From NCBI GenBank assembly GCA_964372445.1, contig CAYJQO010000003.1:1-44800 (forward strand): DNA of 44,800 bases, written 5' to 3'. The DNA comes from CAYJQO01 sp964372445 (GTDB lineage Bacteria > Patescibacteriota > Minisyncoccia > UBA6257 > GWB1-50-10). The notes under the pieces were generated by a model that was given only the letters and a program-made list of their open reading frames with translations, did no database searches and was not told the origin of the DNA. Within the stretch, counting starts at the first letter, position 1; the number at the start of each line of letters is the position of its first letter. The translations under genes and the position numbers were made by a program. This document shows, one piece after another, positions 14,712 through 23,173 of this stretch.

Positions 14712-15982
14712 GCGGCCAATATACCACGGAAGGATGTCCCGCGGTAGGGTCCGATGAGTGTAAAGTTCGTCCGATCCGGTCGAACCACGGCGCGCGCCAC
14801 GCGGCGGATATCCTCGGCGCTCACGGCTTGGATCTTCCGCGCGAGCGCCTGCGGCGCCTGGAGGCGAAGGCCCATCACCGCTTGGGATCCGTAGAAATAC
14901 CCAACCTCGTCCGAGGTTTCGAGCGAGAGGTAGAGGTTCCCCAGGACATGCTCCTTTGCCCTCCGAAGCTCACCGCGTCCCACCAGCTCGTCCCGGCACC
15001 GGCGGAACTCGCGCATCCCCGCTGTGACCACCTGTCGCAGCTTCCGGTGGTCAACTCCGGCAGCCATGGCGAGGAGGCCATGATCCGAGTAGAGGTCCGC
15101 CGAGGCATTCACGTAGTAGGCAGCTCCAAGGTCCTCGCGGATGGCCTGGAAGAGACGTGATCCCATGCCGCCGCCGAGGATATCGGCGAGGAGCTGGAGC
15201 GGGTAGCGGCGCTCATCGAATAGGTCGAATGCCCGGAAACCGAGCACGAGGTGCAACTGGTCGGTACCTTTGTAATGGATGAGCTCGCGCGGCGAGCGCT
15301 GCCGCTCGCGCACCTTCGGCTTGGTGCCTTTGGCACCACGCCGAAGGGTGGCAAACTGCCTTGTAACACCACGCCTGATTTGGCTGGAGCTCGCACCTCC
15401 CGAAACAACGATGGTGGTTGCCTGCGCGAGGTAGTGCCTGGCCCGGTACTTGATGAAATCACCCCGCGTGATCCTGCGGATTACCTCCTTACGTCCGGCG
15501 ACGCTCCACCCCGCGGGCTGGTCACCGTAGACAAGCTCCATGAAGAGCTCCTGGATGCGCCGCGATGGCATGTCCTCGTACATGTTGATCTCCTCGATGA
15601 TCACCCCCTTCTCTTTCTCAATTTCCTTCGGATCAAAGGTGGGGTTGAGGTAGAGGTCGGAGACGATGTCGAGCGCCCGGTCGAAGGCTTCGTTCTTGGC
15701 CTTGGCGTAGTAGCTGGTGTACTCTTGGCTCGTGAAGGCGTTGTACTGCGCGCCAAGGCCGTCCAGCTCGCTCGCAATGTCAATCGGCCGCGGGCGCTTC
15801 GTGGTACCCTTGAAGCACATGTGCTCCAGGAAGTGGGAGATACCGTTCAACCGCTTCGGCTCGTACTTTGAGCCGGCGGCAACGAGCACCGCGACCGTCG
15901 TGGCGAGACTCTGCGGAAGATGCACCGAGATTACTCGCACACCGTTCGGGAGTACAAACTGTTCAAACGGTTTCGCAGGCAT
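14708..15982 (-). CDS. M16-family zinc metallopeptidase
   Basis: 424 aa from the ATG at 15982. A longer frame to 16045 exists, but the predicted -10 lies between the two starts. The inverted zinc motif HFLEH is at residues 50-54 (GISHFLEHMCFKGT), with the third ligand in the KEKGVIIEEINMYEDMP region. Residues 230-420 form the second, inactive-like half (YPLQLLADILGGGMGSRLF). It resembles the bacterial processing-peptidase (PqqL/YmxG-type) group, which degrades peptides. Its cellular location is uncertain since no signal peptide is present. It is first gene of the M16, AI-2E, metG operon. Confidence 0.93.
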   Translation of the reverse strand: MPAKPFEQFVLPNGVRVISVHLPQSLATTVAVLVAAGSKYEPKRLNGISHFLEHMCFKGTTKRPRPIDIASELDGLGAQYNAFTSQEYTSYYAKAKNEAFDRALDIVSDLYLNPTFDPKEIEKEKGVIIEEINMYEDMPSRRIQELFMELVYGDQPAGWSVAGRKEVIRRITRGDFIKYRARHYLAQATTIVVSGGASSSQIRRGVTRQFATLRRGAKGTKPKVRERQRSPRELIHYKGTDQLHLVLGFRAFDLFDERRYPLQLLADILGGGMGSRLFQAIREDLGAAYYVNASADLYSDHGLLAMAAGVDHRKLRQVVTAGMREFRRCRDELVGRGELRRAKEHVLGNLYLSLETSDEVGYFYGSQAVMGLRLQAPQALARKIQAVSAEDIRRVARAVVRPDRTNFTLIGPYRGTSFRGILAA

Positions 15983-15988
15983 TGCTCC

Positions 15989-16017
15989 ATCGTACCGTAG
16001 GGTTCGCCGTACCGCAA
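15989..16017 (-). promoter_or_regulatory. M16 operon promoter TTGCGG-N17-TACGAT
   Basis: Minus-strand -35 TTGCGG (16017-16012), 17-base spacer and -10 TACGAT (15994-15989). Only 6 bases separate it from the ATG at 15982, so the operon mRNA is predicted to be leaderless. Confidence 0.5.
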
Positions 16018-16032
16018 TGCGCTCTCTCAGGA

Positions 16033-16061
16033 TTGACGGTAACAACAGCCTGGTGTACTCG
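16033..16061 (+). promoter_or_regulatory. Promoter TTGACG-N17-TACTCG of the second sigma gene
   Basis: The -35 TTGACG is at 16033-16038, the spacer is 17 bases, and the weak -10 TACTCG is at 16056-16061. The ATG follows after 9 bases. It is divergent from the M16 promoter, with only 15 bases between the two -35 boxes. Confidence 0.45.
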
Positions 16062-16070
16062 TAGTTCTGT

Positions 16071-16640
16071 ATGGGAGATGCACCAGCCCTCCGGAAGGGA
16101 CCTCTTGATCGACTCGCCCTACAGATGCAGCAGGGTGACGAGGGAGCCGCCGGGGCGCTCTACGGGCAGCTCATCAAGAAAGTGTTCGGGTTCTGCATGA
16201 GCCGCGTCCGCGACCGCACCCGAGCCGAAGACCTCACCCAGGAAATCTTTTTGAAACTGGTCTCCGGCATCGGCTCGTTTGACCCGGCGCGTGGCCCGTT
16301 CGTCACCTGGTTCTGGCAGCTCGCCCGGAATACCCTCACCGACCACTTCCGGCACAGACGTGATATCGCCTTCACCGATGCCGAAGAGGGGCTGGTCGAG
16401 GCAGCCGCGGTCGAGCGCCCCGCATCCCGGCTCGAGGCGATGGTGGAGCATGGGGAACTCCAGGTACTCCTCAGGTCCTTCAGTGAGGAGGAGCAGCAGC
16501 TTTTCCAGCTCCGCTTTCTCGCAGACCTCTCCTACCGGGATATGGCCGCCATACTCGGGAGACCGGAGGGAGCGCTCCGCGTGGCGACCACACGGCTCAA
16601 GAAGAAAATCAGAACCGCCTTTGGCTACAAACATGCGTGA
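16071..16640 (+). CDS. ECF-type RNA polymerase sigma factor (second)
   Basis: 189 aa. Sigma region 2 is at about 25-90 (LIKKVFGFCMSRVRDRTRAE, then DLTQEIFLKLV and WFWQLARNTLTDHF). Region 4 is at about 130-185 (LFQLRFLADLSYRDMAAIL, then GALRVATTRLKKKI). It is a two-domain alternative sigma factor. The next gene overlaps it by 8 bases and encodes a DUF5667 membrane protein that is the likely cognate regulator. It is divergent from the M16 operon. Confidence 0.9.
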   Translation: MGDAPALRKGPLDRLALQMQQGDEGAAGALYGQLIKKVFGFCMSRVRDRTRAEDLTQEIFLKLVSGIGSFDPARGPFVTWFWQLARNTLTDHFRHRRDIAFTDAEEGLVEAAAVERPASRLEAMVEHGELQVLLRSFSEEEQQLFQLRFLADLSYRDMAAILGRPEGALRVATTRLKKKIRTAFGYKHA

Positions 16641-17433
16641 GTGGCTCACCAACCTACGGCTCATGGGCAGGAAGGGACGGCTTCTCAGACCGAGCCGGGC
16701 TTTCGTTGCACGGGCCCGGATCCGCTACCTCTCGGCCTACCAGGAGCGGTACCCCCAGGCACACCCGCAGGCGGTTCCGGTGTTCCGCTACTTCTCGCGT
16801 GGACTCGTGGTCGGCGTAGCTGTCGCGGTGCTCGTCGGTGGCGCCTCAACCTACGCCGAGCAAAAGAACGTAGACCCAACCAGCCCCCTCTACCCGCTGA
16901 AGCGGAGCAGCGAGGCAATCCAGCTCGTGCTCACCACGACCGCGGAGCGGCCCGCGCTCCATGCCAAACTCGCCGAGCGGCGCCTCGGCGAGGCGGAGGC
17001 AATCCGCGCAGCCGATCCGTCGAGCCTACGAACCGCAGCCCTCGCGGTAGAGTTCCGGGACGAGATGCTCCAATCCCTCGAAACCATGAATCAGATCGAG
17101 CTCACCTCTGCAGCAATGACCGGTAATGGAATGGTGGGTGATGAGCCTCAGGCGTTCCCGATACTCGTGCCAACCACGAGCCGTGAATCACTCCAAACGG
17201 ATGCCGACCGCAACACCACGGCGATACCAGCGCAAATACGCCGGGAGAAAGAACGAGGGGAAGCAAAAGCGGCCCGACATCGTCTCTCCGTCCAAAAAAT
17301 GGAGAAAGTCTGCCGATCACTCACCAGGCTCCTCGTGAGCGACGTGCCCGAAGCCCGAGACCTACTCGGACAAGACGGCGCCATCCTCAAACAGTTTAAT
17401 AAAAACTGTGAGCCGCTGCTCAACCTCCCGTGA
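16633..17433 (+). CDS. DUF5667-domain membrane protein, putative anti-sigma factor
   Basis: 266 aa from the ATG at 16633, which overlaps the sigma stop. The same frame is open further upstream, but that part is antisense to meaning because it runs inside the sigma gene. Residues 1-55 are basic and cytoplasmic. One membrane helix follows (about 57-77, GLVVGVAVAVLVGGAS), then an extracytoplasmic segment starting PTSPLYPLKRSSEAIQLVL and LAERRLGEAEAI, the typical DUF5667 helical motif. Coupling to an ECF sigma factor and a single TM suggest anti-sigma function; no experiment is implied. The C-terminus is charged and helical. Confidence 0.82.
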   Translation: MREWLTNLRLMGRKGRLLRPSRAFVARARIRYLSAYQERYPQAHPQAVPVFRYFSRGLVVGVAVAVLVGGASTYAEQKNVDPTSPLYPLKRSSEAIQLVLTTTAERPALHAKLAERRLGEAEAIRAADPSSLRTAALAVEFRDEMLQSLETMNQIELTSAAMTGNGMVGDEPQAFPILVPTTSRESLQTDADRNTTAIPAQIRREKERGEAKAARHRLSVQKMEKVCRSLTRLLVSDVPEARDLLGQDGAILKQFNKNCEPLLNLP

Positions 17434-17449
17434 GCAGGAAGGTGATCCC

Positions 17450-18352
17450 CTACTCGACGGTGACTGAAAAGGTTCTGGTTGTCTGCACCCCTGTACGGTC
17501 CCAGGCCGTGGCGGTAATGGTTTTCACACCGCCCGTTTCGTAGCGGTGTGCGAGCGGCTCTGACCAGGCACTCATCTGGTAGAGATCCTCGCTCATGGAG
17601 GTACCGTCCCCCCACTGCAGGTAGAAGGCGGCGAGGTTTACATCCCCGTCGGTGACGGACACGGTCCAGGTGCTCGTGGCAGCCGCTCCGGCATCCGTCG
17701 GTCCCGTGATGGTCACCACGGGGGCCTGGTTCGAGACAAGCTGCTTGAACCCGTAGAGCAGCACGTCAGTGGTTTTCCTCGCCGTGGCCCCGTCGCCATC
17801 GGTCACCGCAGCGTTCAGGAATCGGCCTCGCACGGTGCCGTAGCGATAGTCGAAGGTGAAACGGTGCGCGGCGGCGCCAGCGCCAACGAACGTTTTCTCG
17901 GGGCTCCGTCCGGTATCACCCCAATCCACGGATGCCGTGAGCGTCGAGGTGGGGGTACCATTCGGATCGTACGCGATAACCGCCCAGGTACCGGTCGCAT
18001 CGGCGAAGTACCGAGCAGAACCAGAAAAGCTGGTGATGACCGGGGGCAGGTTTGGCCCAGCAGGGAGTGGCGGCGGAGGCACCACCACAGCCGTGGTGGT
18101 CGCAGGGGCAGGTGGTGGCGCAGTTGGAGGAACGGGTGTGGAAACTGGAACTGTCACCGGAACGTTCGCGGCAAGTCGCTGCTGGAGGAGCTCCTGGAGA
18201 ATCCGTACCATCTCCTGGAGGAGCTGCACGATCGAGGTGAGAAATGTAATGGACTGTGACGACTCGCCCCCCGCCTGCGCCCAAGCCACCCCGGGCAACA
18301 CACCCACCACGACGAGGGCGAACACGAGGAAACCACTGGTGATGATTTTCAT
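17450..18352 (-). CDS. Secreted PKD-repeat protein
   Basis: 300 aa. It has a signal peptide (1-25, ending AWAQA), a short heptad-like helix (about 32-60, IVQLLQEMVRILQELLQQ), a Pro/Thr/Val-rich linker (about 62-100), and two PKD/Ig-like beta domains (about 102-200 and 206-300). These carry WGDTG and WGDGT strands and Y-x-Y/H-x-Y endings typical of PKD folds. Such domains extend surface proteins and mediate contact with proteins or glycans. The layout (signal, helix, Pro linker, PKD) is a small version of the giant protein upstream on the same strand. GAGGTGAG is a likely ribosome-binding site. It is convergent with the DUF5667 gene. Confidence 0.85.
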   Translation of the reverse strand: MKIITSGFLVFALVVVGVLPGVAWAQAGGESSQSITFLTSIVQLLQEMVRILQELLQQRLAANVPVTVPVSTPVPPTAPPPAPATTTAVVVPPPPLPAGPNLPPVITSFSGSARYFADATGTWAVIAYDPNGTPTSTLTASVDWGDTGRSPEKTFVGAGAAAHRFTFDYRYGTVRGRFLNAAVTDGDGATARKTTDVLLYGFKQLVSNQAPVVTITGPTDAGAAATSTWTVSVTDGDVNLAAFYLQWGDGTSMSEDLYQMSAWSEPLAHRYETGGVKTITATAWDRTGVQTTRTFSVTVE

Positions 18353-18373
18353 AAGATCTTAGATCTCACCTCT

Positions 18374-18379
18374 ATTATA
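18374..18379 (-). promoter_or_regulatory. Consensus -10 (TATAAT) for the secreted PKD gene
   Basis: TATAAT on the minus strand lies 21 bases before the ATG at 18352. No good -35 is seen because the upstream bases belong to the terminator of the giant gene. Confidence 0.55.
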
Positions 18380-18392
18380 GAACGCACCGTGC

Positions 18393-18432
18393 ACAAAAGA
18401 GAACAGCCCCACTGATTGGTGGGGCTGTTCTC
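18393..18432 (-). terminator. Rho-independent terminator after the giant surface-protein gene
   Basis: A 14-bp perfect stem GAGAACAGCCCCAC (18399-18412)/GTGGGGCTGTTCTC (18419-18432) with a 6-base loop is followed on the minus strand by TTTTGTG. It lies 20 bases past the stop. Confidence 0.9.
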
Positions 18433-18451
18433 ATTTTCCGAGAACTTGTCC

Positions 18452-21400
18452 CTACCGCCCAATCGCTCTGAGGGCCGCCTGGAGCTGGAGGGTAATCTGG
18501 TCGAGCTGCTGCTGGATGGCGAGCAGGAGAGAGGAGGCAAGCGGAGCGGTTCGCGGTGCTGGGGCGCTCGTGTCTCCTACTGCCGGGTATACGGCAAGGG
18601 AGAAGGAGGTGCTGTGCGAGGTTACGTCAGATTTCCCGGTTACGGTGATGGTGTAGTAGCGAGTGGTACCAGAGGAGCCGCCCGATTCTGGGCTTAGGGC
18701 CGAGAGGAGAGAGCCGGAGAGACTGCTATAAGGGATTGAGATGGTGAGGTATGAGGCGCAGGATGGCTCGCAGGAGGTTGGGGAGAAGGAGTACGGGGCG
18801 CCTTTGGGCAGGCCCGAGGCGGAGAAGGTGACGGGGAAGCGGGCGCCGCTCACGTACGAGATCGACACCGGGACCCTCACCGTGCCGCCCTCGGCCACTG
18901 ACTGTGCGGCGATGGGCTGGATGCTGAAATCGGAGCTGGGTACAGAGATTACGGCTACTATGAACATGTGCTGCGCGGTGCCACCTTTCGGGTCACTCAC
19001 GGCTGCGGTCACGGTGTAGGTGCCGGCGGCGCTCCACGCGTGGGACTCACTGTACCTGNNNNNNNNNNNNNNNNNNNNNNNNNNNNNNNNNNNNNNNNNN
19101 NNNNNNNNNNNNNNNNNNNNNNNNNNNNNNNNNNNNNNNNNNNNNNNNNNNNNNNNNNCCCAGGTCACCTTCCACGTGAGCGGGTCGTTGTCGGCATCGG
19201 TGGCCTCCCAGGCGAAATTCACGCTCTGGCCAACGGCAATACCCGCGGGCACCGCCGGGATCCCAATGATCCTGGGGGGGGTGTTCACAGACACCAAGCC
19301 AACGGCGACCGTGAGGATGTGCTGCGCGGTGCCACCTTTCGGGTCACTCACGGTTGCGGTCACGGTGTAGGTGCCGGCGGCGCTCCACGCGTGGGACTCA
19401 CTGTACCTGAAGCAGTTCGGCGATGAGCAAAGACTGGGCTGTTGTAGGCTCCCATCCCCCCAGGTCACCTTCCACGTGAGCGGGTCGTTGTCGGCATCGG
19501 TGGCCTCCCAGGCAAAATTCACGCTCTGGCCAACGGCAATACCCGGGGGCACCACAGGGATCCCAATGATCTTGGGGGGGGTGTTCACAGACGAAGAGAC
19601 GATGGTGAACGGCGCGTCGCTTGCATCCGCCTCTGCTGTGTCGATGCCAATTACATTTACCACATACCTACCATCGGGGACCGTTCTGCCGCCCCAGCCG
19701 CCGCTGCCTATAACCCACTCGAAGGAACCGCTATTAGAAATACCTTGGGTAATGGTATAGGAGTTGATAACCGGACAAGGAGAAATAGTGCATCCAGCCC
19801 AGTCGGTAACGTGAATAGCTATGGATTTGGCAGCGCCACCTTTCCACCATATCGTCTGCGTACTTCCGCGTTGCCACGTCTCACCTCCATTTGGACTAAG
19901 GAGAGTGATAGAGGGGTTGGTTGAGGAAGCTACGATGCTGAACTGGTTATCGCTTCCATCTTGTAAAAATTCAACTCCGTCGTTACTTTTCCATTCGGCA
20001 ACGGCTCGATATTGACTACTCGGCTTTGGTATTGATACCCCCATCCGTCTCAATTCGGGGAGATTAAGATTAACCGTATACAAATACTTTATATTTCCGG
20101 GAATGATGTCCACTATTCCAACATTAAATATATTGCTATTCGACTCATTAATTAACCAAATCTTTATCTTCCCTTGTTTATTTGATTCAATCTGCACGGA
20201 TATGGGAATAATTTGATTGTCCGAGAAAGTTTCTCCCCCATTCGGCGAGAGAACGGTGATGGAGGGTTGGGCGATGGTAGAAACAATGCTGAAATTATTT
20301 CCATAGATAGGCAAAACTATCGGATCACCCACGTATGTGGCTGTTAAGCTGCCTAATCCTAACCTTATCGGTCCGGATGGCGATGTGGTTTTAACGTCAG
20401 CAACAATACTTACAGTCTTTGAACTATAAGATGGAATAATCCAAGGACTGCTAAATGAAAATATTTCTTGATAAAGACCATCGAGTCCCGCGGGTTGCAA
20501 ATAGCCAGTAACGCTCATGGTGAAATTATCGTCATACACCAAAATTCTTGATATTTTGCTATTCGCATTTAAAGAATCAGAAACAATTCTAAATGAGAGA
20601 ACGGGGATGTTAGTATTTCCATTGTTGGTTAATTTAATTTTTGTTAAGAGTGTATTTGTCTGTCCTGATGCGATGTTAGTGCCAAGCGGCGTATCTGCAG
20701 TAAGTGAAACTGTTAATTGTTGAGTTGAAGTTGCAGAAACAATGCTGAACGGGGCGTCACTGGTATCAATATAGGTTACTGGTTGAGGGCCGCTATAGTC
20801 TACGAGTACAGCTCTCATCTTATATCGGCCGGGCTGAACTGTGATTTGTTTACCACTACTATCGGTTACATATTTTGTATCCCAACTATATTGACCGGAA
20901 GCAGACGGCGGGAAAAAAATATTTGTTATAGTCCCTACCGTCCCGCCGGGGTCATTATCGAGCATGAGAGCAACATAACCAGATGAAGGGTAAATAGCTT
21001 GCCATTTTATTGTATTATAGTTGCCAATCCCCAAACTTTCCCCCCCATTCGGCTCGAGAACGGTGATGGAGGGTTGGGTAGTGAGAGCATTGAACGTCGC
21101 GGTCACGCTCTTGTTGCGATCCATGAGGATGTCGCAGATTGACAACGTGGACCAGTGGCACTCTCCGGACGAGCTCCGCCAACCACTGAAGGTAGCTGCG
21201 CTCGAGGAAGCGACCGCGTTGAGCCGCACGGTGGAACGCGCGAGGAAGCTGGCGGTCCGGGTGGTACATGCGGCATCACATGAAATGCCATCAGGGTTAC
21301 TCCACACACTTCCAAAGAGAGGTGCCGTCCCATCCTTGGTGACGGTGAGTATGACACACCCAGGATCTGTAGTACCCGTAGGCAGCGGAGGTAGGATCAC

Positions 21401-23068
21401 CCCTTCGTTCGATCGAGTAAGCGTATCGGATGGGAATGTATTGATGTAAACACCATTGGCCCAGTCAGGCGTGGCGAGTGAGTGCCCAACTGCAGAGTTA
21501 TCTGACCAGACGAAACCCGAGTAGTTTGCGTTACTCGCACAGCCGCCATTCCCACTGGGCGGGGTCCCGGCCGCGGTCCAGTAGTCCACCCCTTTCCTAA
21601 TATTCGCAACCGACGTATCCGATCGGAGCACAAGCTGTGTCGAGACTGACGAGTTGCTCGAGGGAGCCCATAGCGTACCGGTAATCTTGTACTCCCTGCT
21701 CGCACCCGCAGGAATAACTTCCTCGGTGCCGAGGTAGAAGGTGTAGTTGCCGGCCTGCGCAGTACCCGTCGTCGCGGTCTTGGTGATCATGAGGTTCAGC
21801 GCGTTCGTCATGTCGCGCAGCGTGAAGGCAGCTGTGTTCGGCCCAAAGAGCGGCACGGTCGCCGCCGCCGCATACACGTCGAAGCTCAAAACGTTCCACG
21901 AGAGAACACCATTGCCCGTCTTATTTGTCACCGTGAACCTGATGAGGTCGTTCGAGCCGTTCGTGAGAACCGTGCCGGGCCCGGCCACGGTAACTTCAGG
22001 GTAGGTCTTGTAGAAGACCTTTTTATTGCCTAGCGCCCCACCGTACGGCCCGTTCGAGGCAATCACCACACCAGAGACACTTACTGCTTCAAAACCATCC
22101 GGCCGAACATGGGTGTAGATGCTCCTTCCGCTCCGTGAACGGTCCGACGCTGCATTAGTATCCGCTTTCACGGTGAGCGTCCTGGTCCCATCTTGAGGAA
22201 TGGTCCAGTCGAGATCTGTAACAATGACTGCTCCGGGGAGCAGGCTCGTGATACTATCTGGCGTATAGCCGATACCAGATCCGATCTGGGTTGTCCCATC
22301 GTACAGGTACACTCGGGGTATCTCATTAGTCGAGATTGCCGCCGAGACGGTCGATCGCTCATTGTTGATGAGGAGCTTCAACTTCTTCACGGACACCGTT
22401 TCACCAGCCGCGGTAAATCGGAATTTCACCAGTACCGTTTTCGACGCACTTGCTGGTAAGACACCTGATTTGCTTTCAGCATCATCTGGCGCAGTTGCGA
22501 CATAAACGCGTGCTCCCCCGGTCGGACCGTAGGGGAGTTGCGGGGGGACAATCCCCGTGGACTTTGGGCTGGGGGCGGTGCCCACCACCTGCTGCCTCTG
22601 CGCCACAACACTCAAGGCCTGGGCCGTAGCAACATCCACGTTTCCACTCACTGGTAACCCGTTTGCCTGCTGAAACTTCTCAACCGCTGCCTTGGTGTAG
22701 GTGCCGTAGTAGCCGAGCTTCAGGTTCGTGGGGAAGTGGCCAAGGTTACGGAGCGCCTGCTGGATGCGGGCGACGTTCTCACCCGTCGCGCCTGCCTGCT
22801 CCTCGATGATATATGTGGAAATGGCACTAGCCTCCGGAGAAGGTGCGATCGTTGCGGCGGGCTGGCTCACTGCCGCCTGCTGGGCGAGGAGCGCCTGGAG
22901 CTGGGCCTGAAGGTTCAAAATCTGCTGCTGGAGGGACTCGACTGTAGTGGAGAGCTGGGCGAGAAATACCGATTCCCCCGCCGTTGCTTGGGCATGGCCC
23001 ACTGCCGGGAGCCAGAGTCCGACAACTAGCAAGGAGCTAACAGCACTAACAAGAACGATTCTCTTCAT
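18452..23068 (-). CDS. Giant multidomain cell-surface protein (peptidoglycan-binding, Ig-like, PKD)
   Basis: About 1538 aa from the ATG at 23068, where the signal peptide begins. The frame is open upstream to 23164, but the predicted promoter lies inside that extension. Order: signal peptide (1-28); coiled coil (about 37-65); PG_binding_1-like domain (about 96-155, VARIQQALRNLGHFP and YGTYTKAAVEKFQ); a long beta-rich region; an InlB B-repeat-like block (VTKDGTAPLFGSVWSNPDG..KSVTATF); three Ig-like units each starting PSIT(V/L)LxPNGGE; tandem PKD repeats of 100 aa (ATDADNDPLTWKVTW, YSESHAWSAAGTYTV); a terminal beta domain; and an amphipathic helix. It probably binds the wall by its N-terminus and projects outward. 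A 100-N gap (19059-19158) interrupts one PKD repeat. Bases about 20040-21010 are much more AT-rich than the rest. Confidence 0.9.
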   Translation of the reverse strand: MKRIVLVSAVSSLLVVGLWLPAVGHAQATAGESVFLAQLSTTVESLQQQILNLQAQLQALLAQQAAVSQPAATIAPSPEASAISTYIIEEQAGATGENVARIQQALRNLGHFPTNLKLGYYGTYTKAAVEKFQQANGLPVSGNVDVATAQALSVVAQRQQVVGTAPSPKSTGIVPPQLPYGPTGGARVYVATAPDDAESKSGVLPASASKTVLVKFRFTAAGETVSVKKLKLLINNERSTVSAAISTNEIPRVYLYDGTTQIGSGIGYTPDSITSLLPGAVIVTDLDWTIPQDGTRTLTVKADTNAASDRSRSGRSIYTHVRPDGFEAVSVSGVVIASNGPYGGALGNKKVFYKTYPEVTVAGPGTVLTNGSNDLIRFTVTNKTGNGVLSWNVLSFDVYAAAATVPLFGPNTAAFTLRDMTNALNLMITKTATTGTAQAGNYTFYLGTEEVIPAGASREYKITGTLWAPSSNSSVSTQLVLRSDTSVANIRKGVDYWTAAGTPPSGNGGCASNANYSGFVWSDNSAVGHSLATPDWANGVYINTFPSDTLTRSNEGVILPPLPTGTTDPGCVILTVTKDGTAPLFGSVWSNPDGISCDAACTTRTASFLARSTVRLNAVASSSAATFSGWRSSSGECHWSTLSICDILMDRNKSVTATFNALTTQPSITVLEPNGGESLGIGNYNTIKWQAIYPSSGYVALMLDNDPGGTVGTITNIFFPPSASGQYSWDTKYVTDSSGKQITVQPGRYKMRAVLVDYSGPQPVTYIDTSDAPFSIVSATSTQQLTVSLTADTPLGTNIASGQTNTLLTKIKLTNNGNTNIPVLSFRIVSDSLNANSKISRILVYDDNFTMSVTGYLQPAGLDGLYQEIFSFSSPWIIPSYSSKTVSIVADVKTTSPSGPIRLGLGSLTATYVGDPIVLPIYGNNFSIVSTIAQPSITVLSPNGGETFSDNQIIPISVQIESNKQGKIKIWLINESNSNIFNVGIVDIIPGNIKYLYTVNLNLPELRRMGVSIPKPSSQYRAVAEWKSNDGVEFLQDGSDNQFSIVASSTNPSITLLSPNGGETWQRGSTQTIWWKGGAAKSIAIHVTDWAGCTISPCPVINSYTITQGISNSGSFEWVIGSGGWGGRTVPDGRYVVNVIGIDTAEADASDAPFTIVSSSVNTPPKIIGIPVVPPGIAVGQSVNFAWEATDADNDPLTWKVTWGDGSLQQPSLCSSPNCFRYSESHAWSAAGTYTVTATVSDPKGGTAQHILTVAVGLVSVNTPPRIIGIPAVPAGIAVGQSVNFAWEATDADNDPLTWKVTWXXXXXXXXXXXXXXXXXXXXXXXXXXXXXXXXXXRYSESHAWSAAGTYTVTAAVSDPKGGTAQHMFIVAVISVPSSDFSIQPIAAQSVAEGGTVRVPVSISYVSGARFPVTFSASGLPKGAPYSFSPTSCEPSCASYLTISIPYSSLSGSLLSALSPESGGSSGTTRYYTITVTGKSDVTSHSTSFSLAVYPAVGDTSAPAPRTAPLASSLLLAIQQQLDQITLQLQAALRAIGR
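18970..19585. repeat. Tandem 300-bp PKD repeat units
   Basis: Two nearly identical units encode consecutive PKD domains. The boundary GTGTTCACAG recurs at 19281 and 19581, exactly 300 bases apart (100 codons). Each unit has an 8-G tract (19274-19281 and 19574-19581). One copy contains the assembly gap, so the true copy number is unknown. Confidence 0.9.
19059..19158. other. Scaffold gap (100 N)
   Basis: Exactly 100 N bases lie inside the tandem repeat. The intact copy has 49 bases between the same flanking sequences (TGTACCTG and CCCAGGTC), so the placeholder is probably not the true length. Confidence 0.99.
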
Positions 23069-23123
23069 GGTGCAAAACAATTCGCCTGGCTGAGAGCTCT
23101 CTGGAGCGTTTCCATTAGCTTCC

Positions 23124-23143
23124 AGTGTAGCACACCCCCCCCC
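23124..23143 (-). promoter_or_regulatory. Extended -10 (TGCTACACT) with adjacent G9 tract, giant surface-protein promoter
   Basis: On the minus strand TGCTACACT occupies 23132-23124 and is preceded by GT and a run of nine G (23143-23135), in the region where the -35/-10 spacer would be. The leader to the ATG at 23068 is about 50 bases, contains the palindrome AGAGAGCTCTC, and has no strong Shine-Dalgarno sequence. Confidence 0.55.
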
Positions 23144-23173
23144 TCGCGAGGGTCGTTTATCCACAACTCGATT

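Noticed and set aside
16279..16632. Upstream part of the DUF5667 frame as coding
   Set aside because: It runs in another frame through the sigma-factor gene and is Ser/Arg-rich noise. The ATG at 16633 fits the coupled start.
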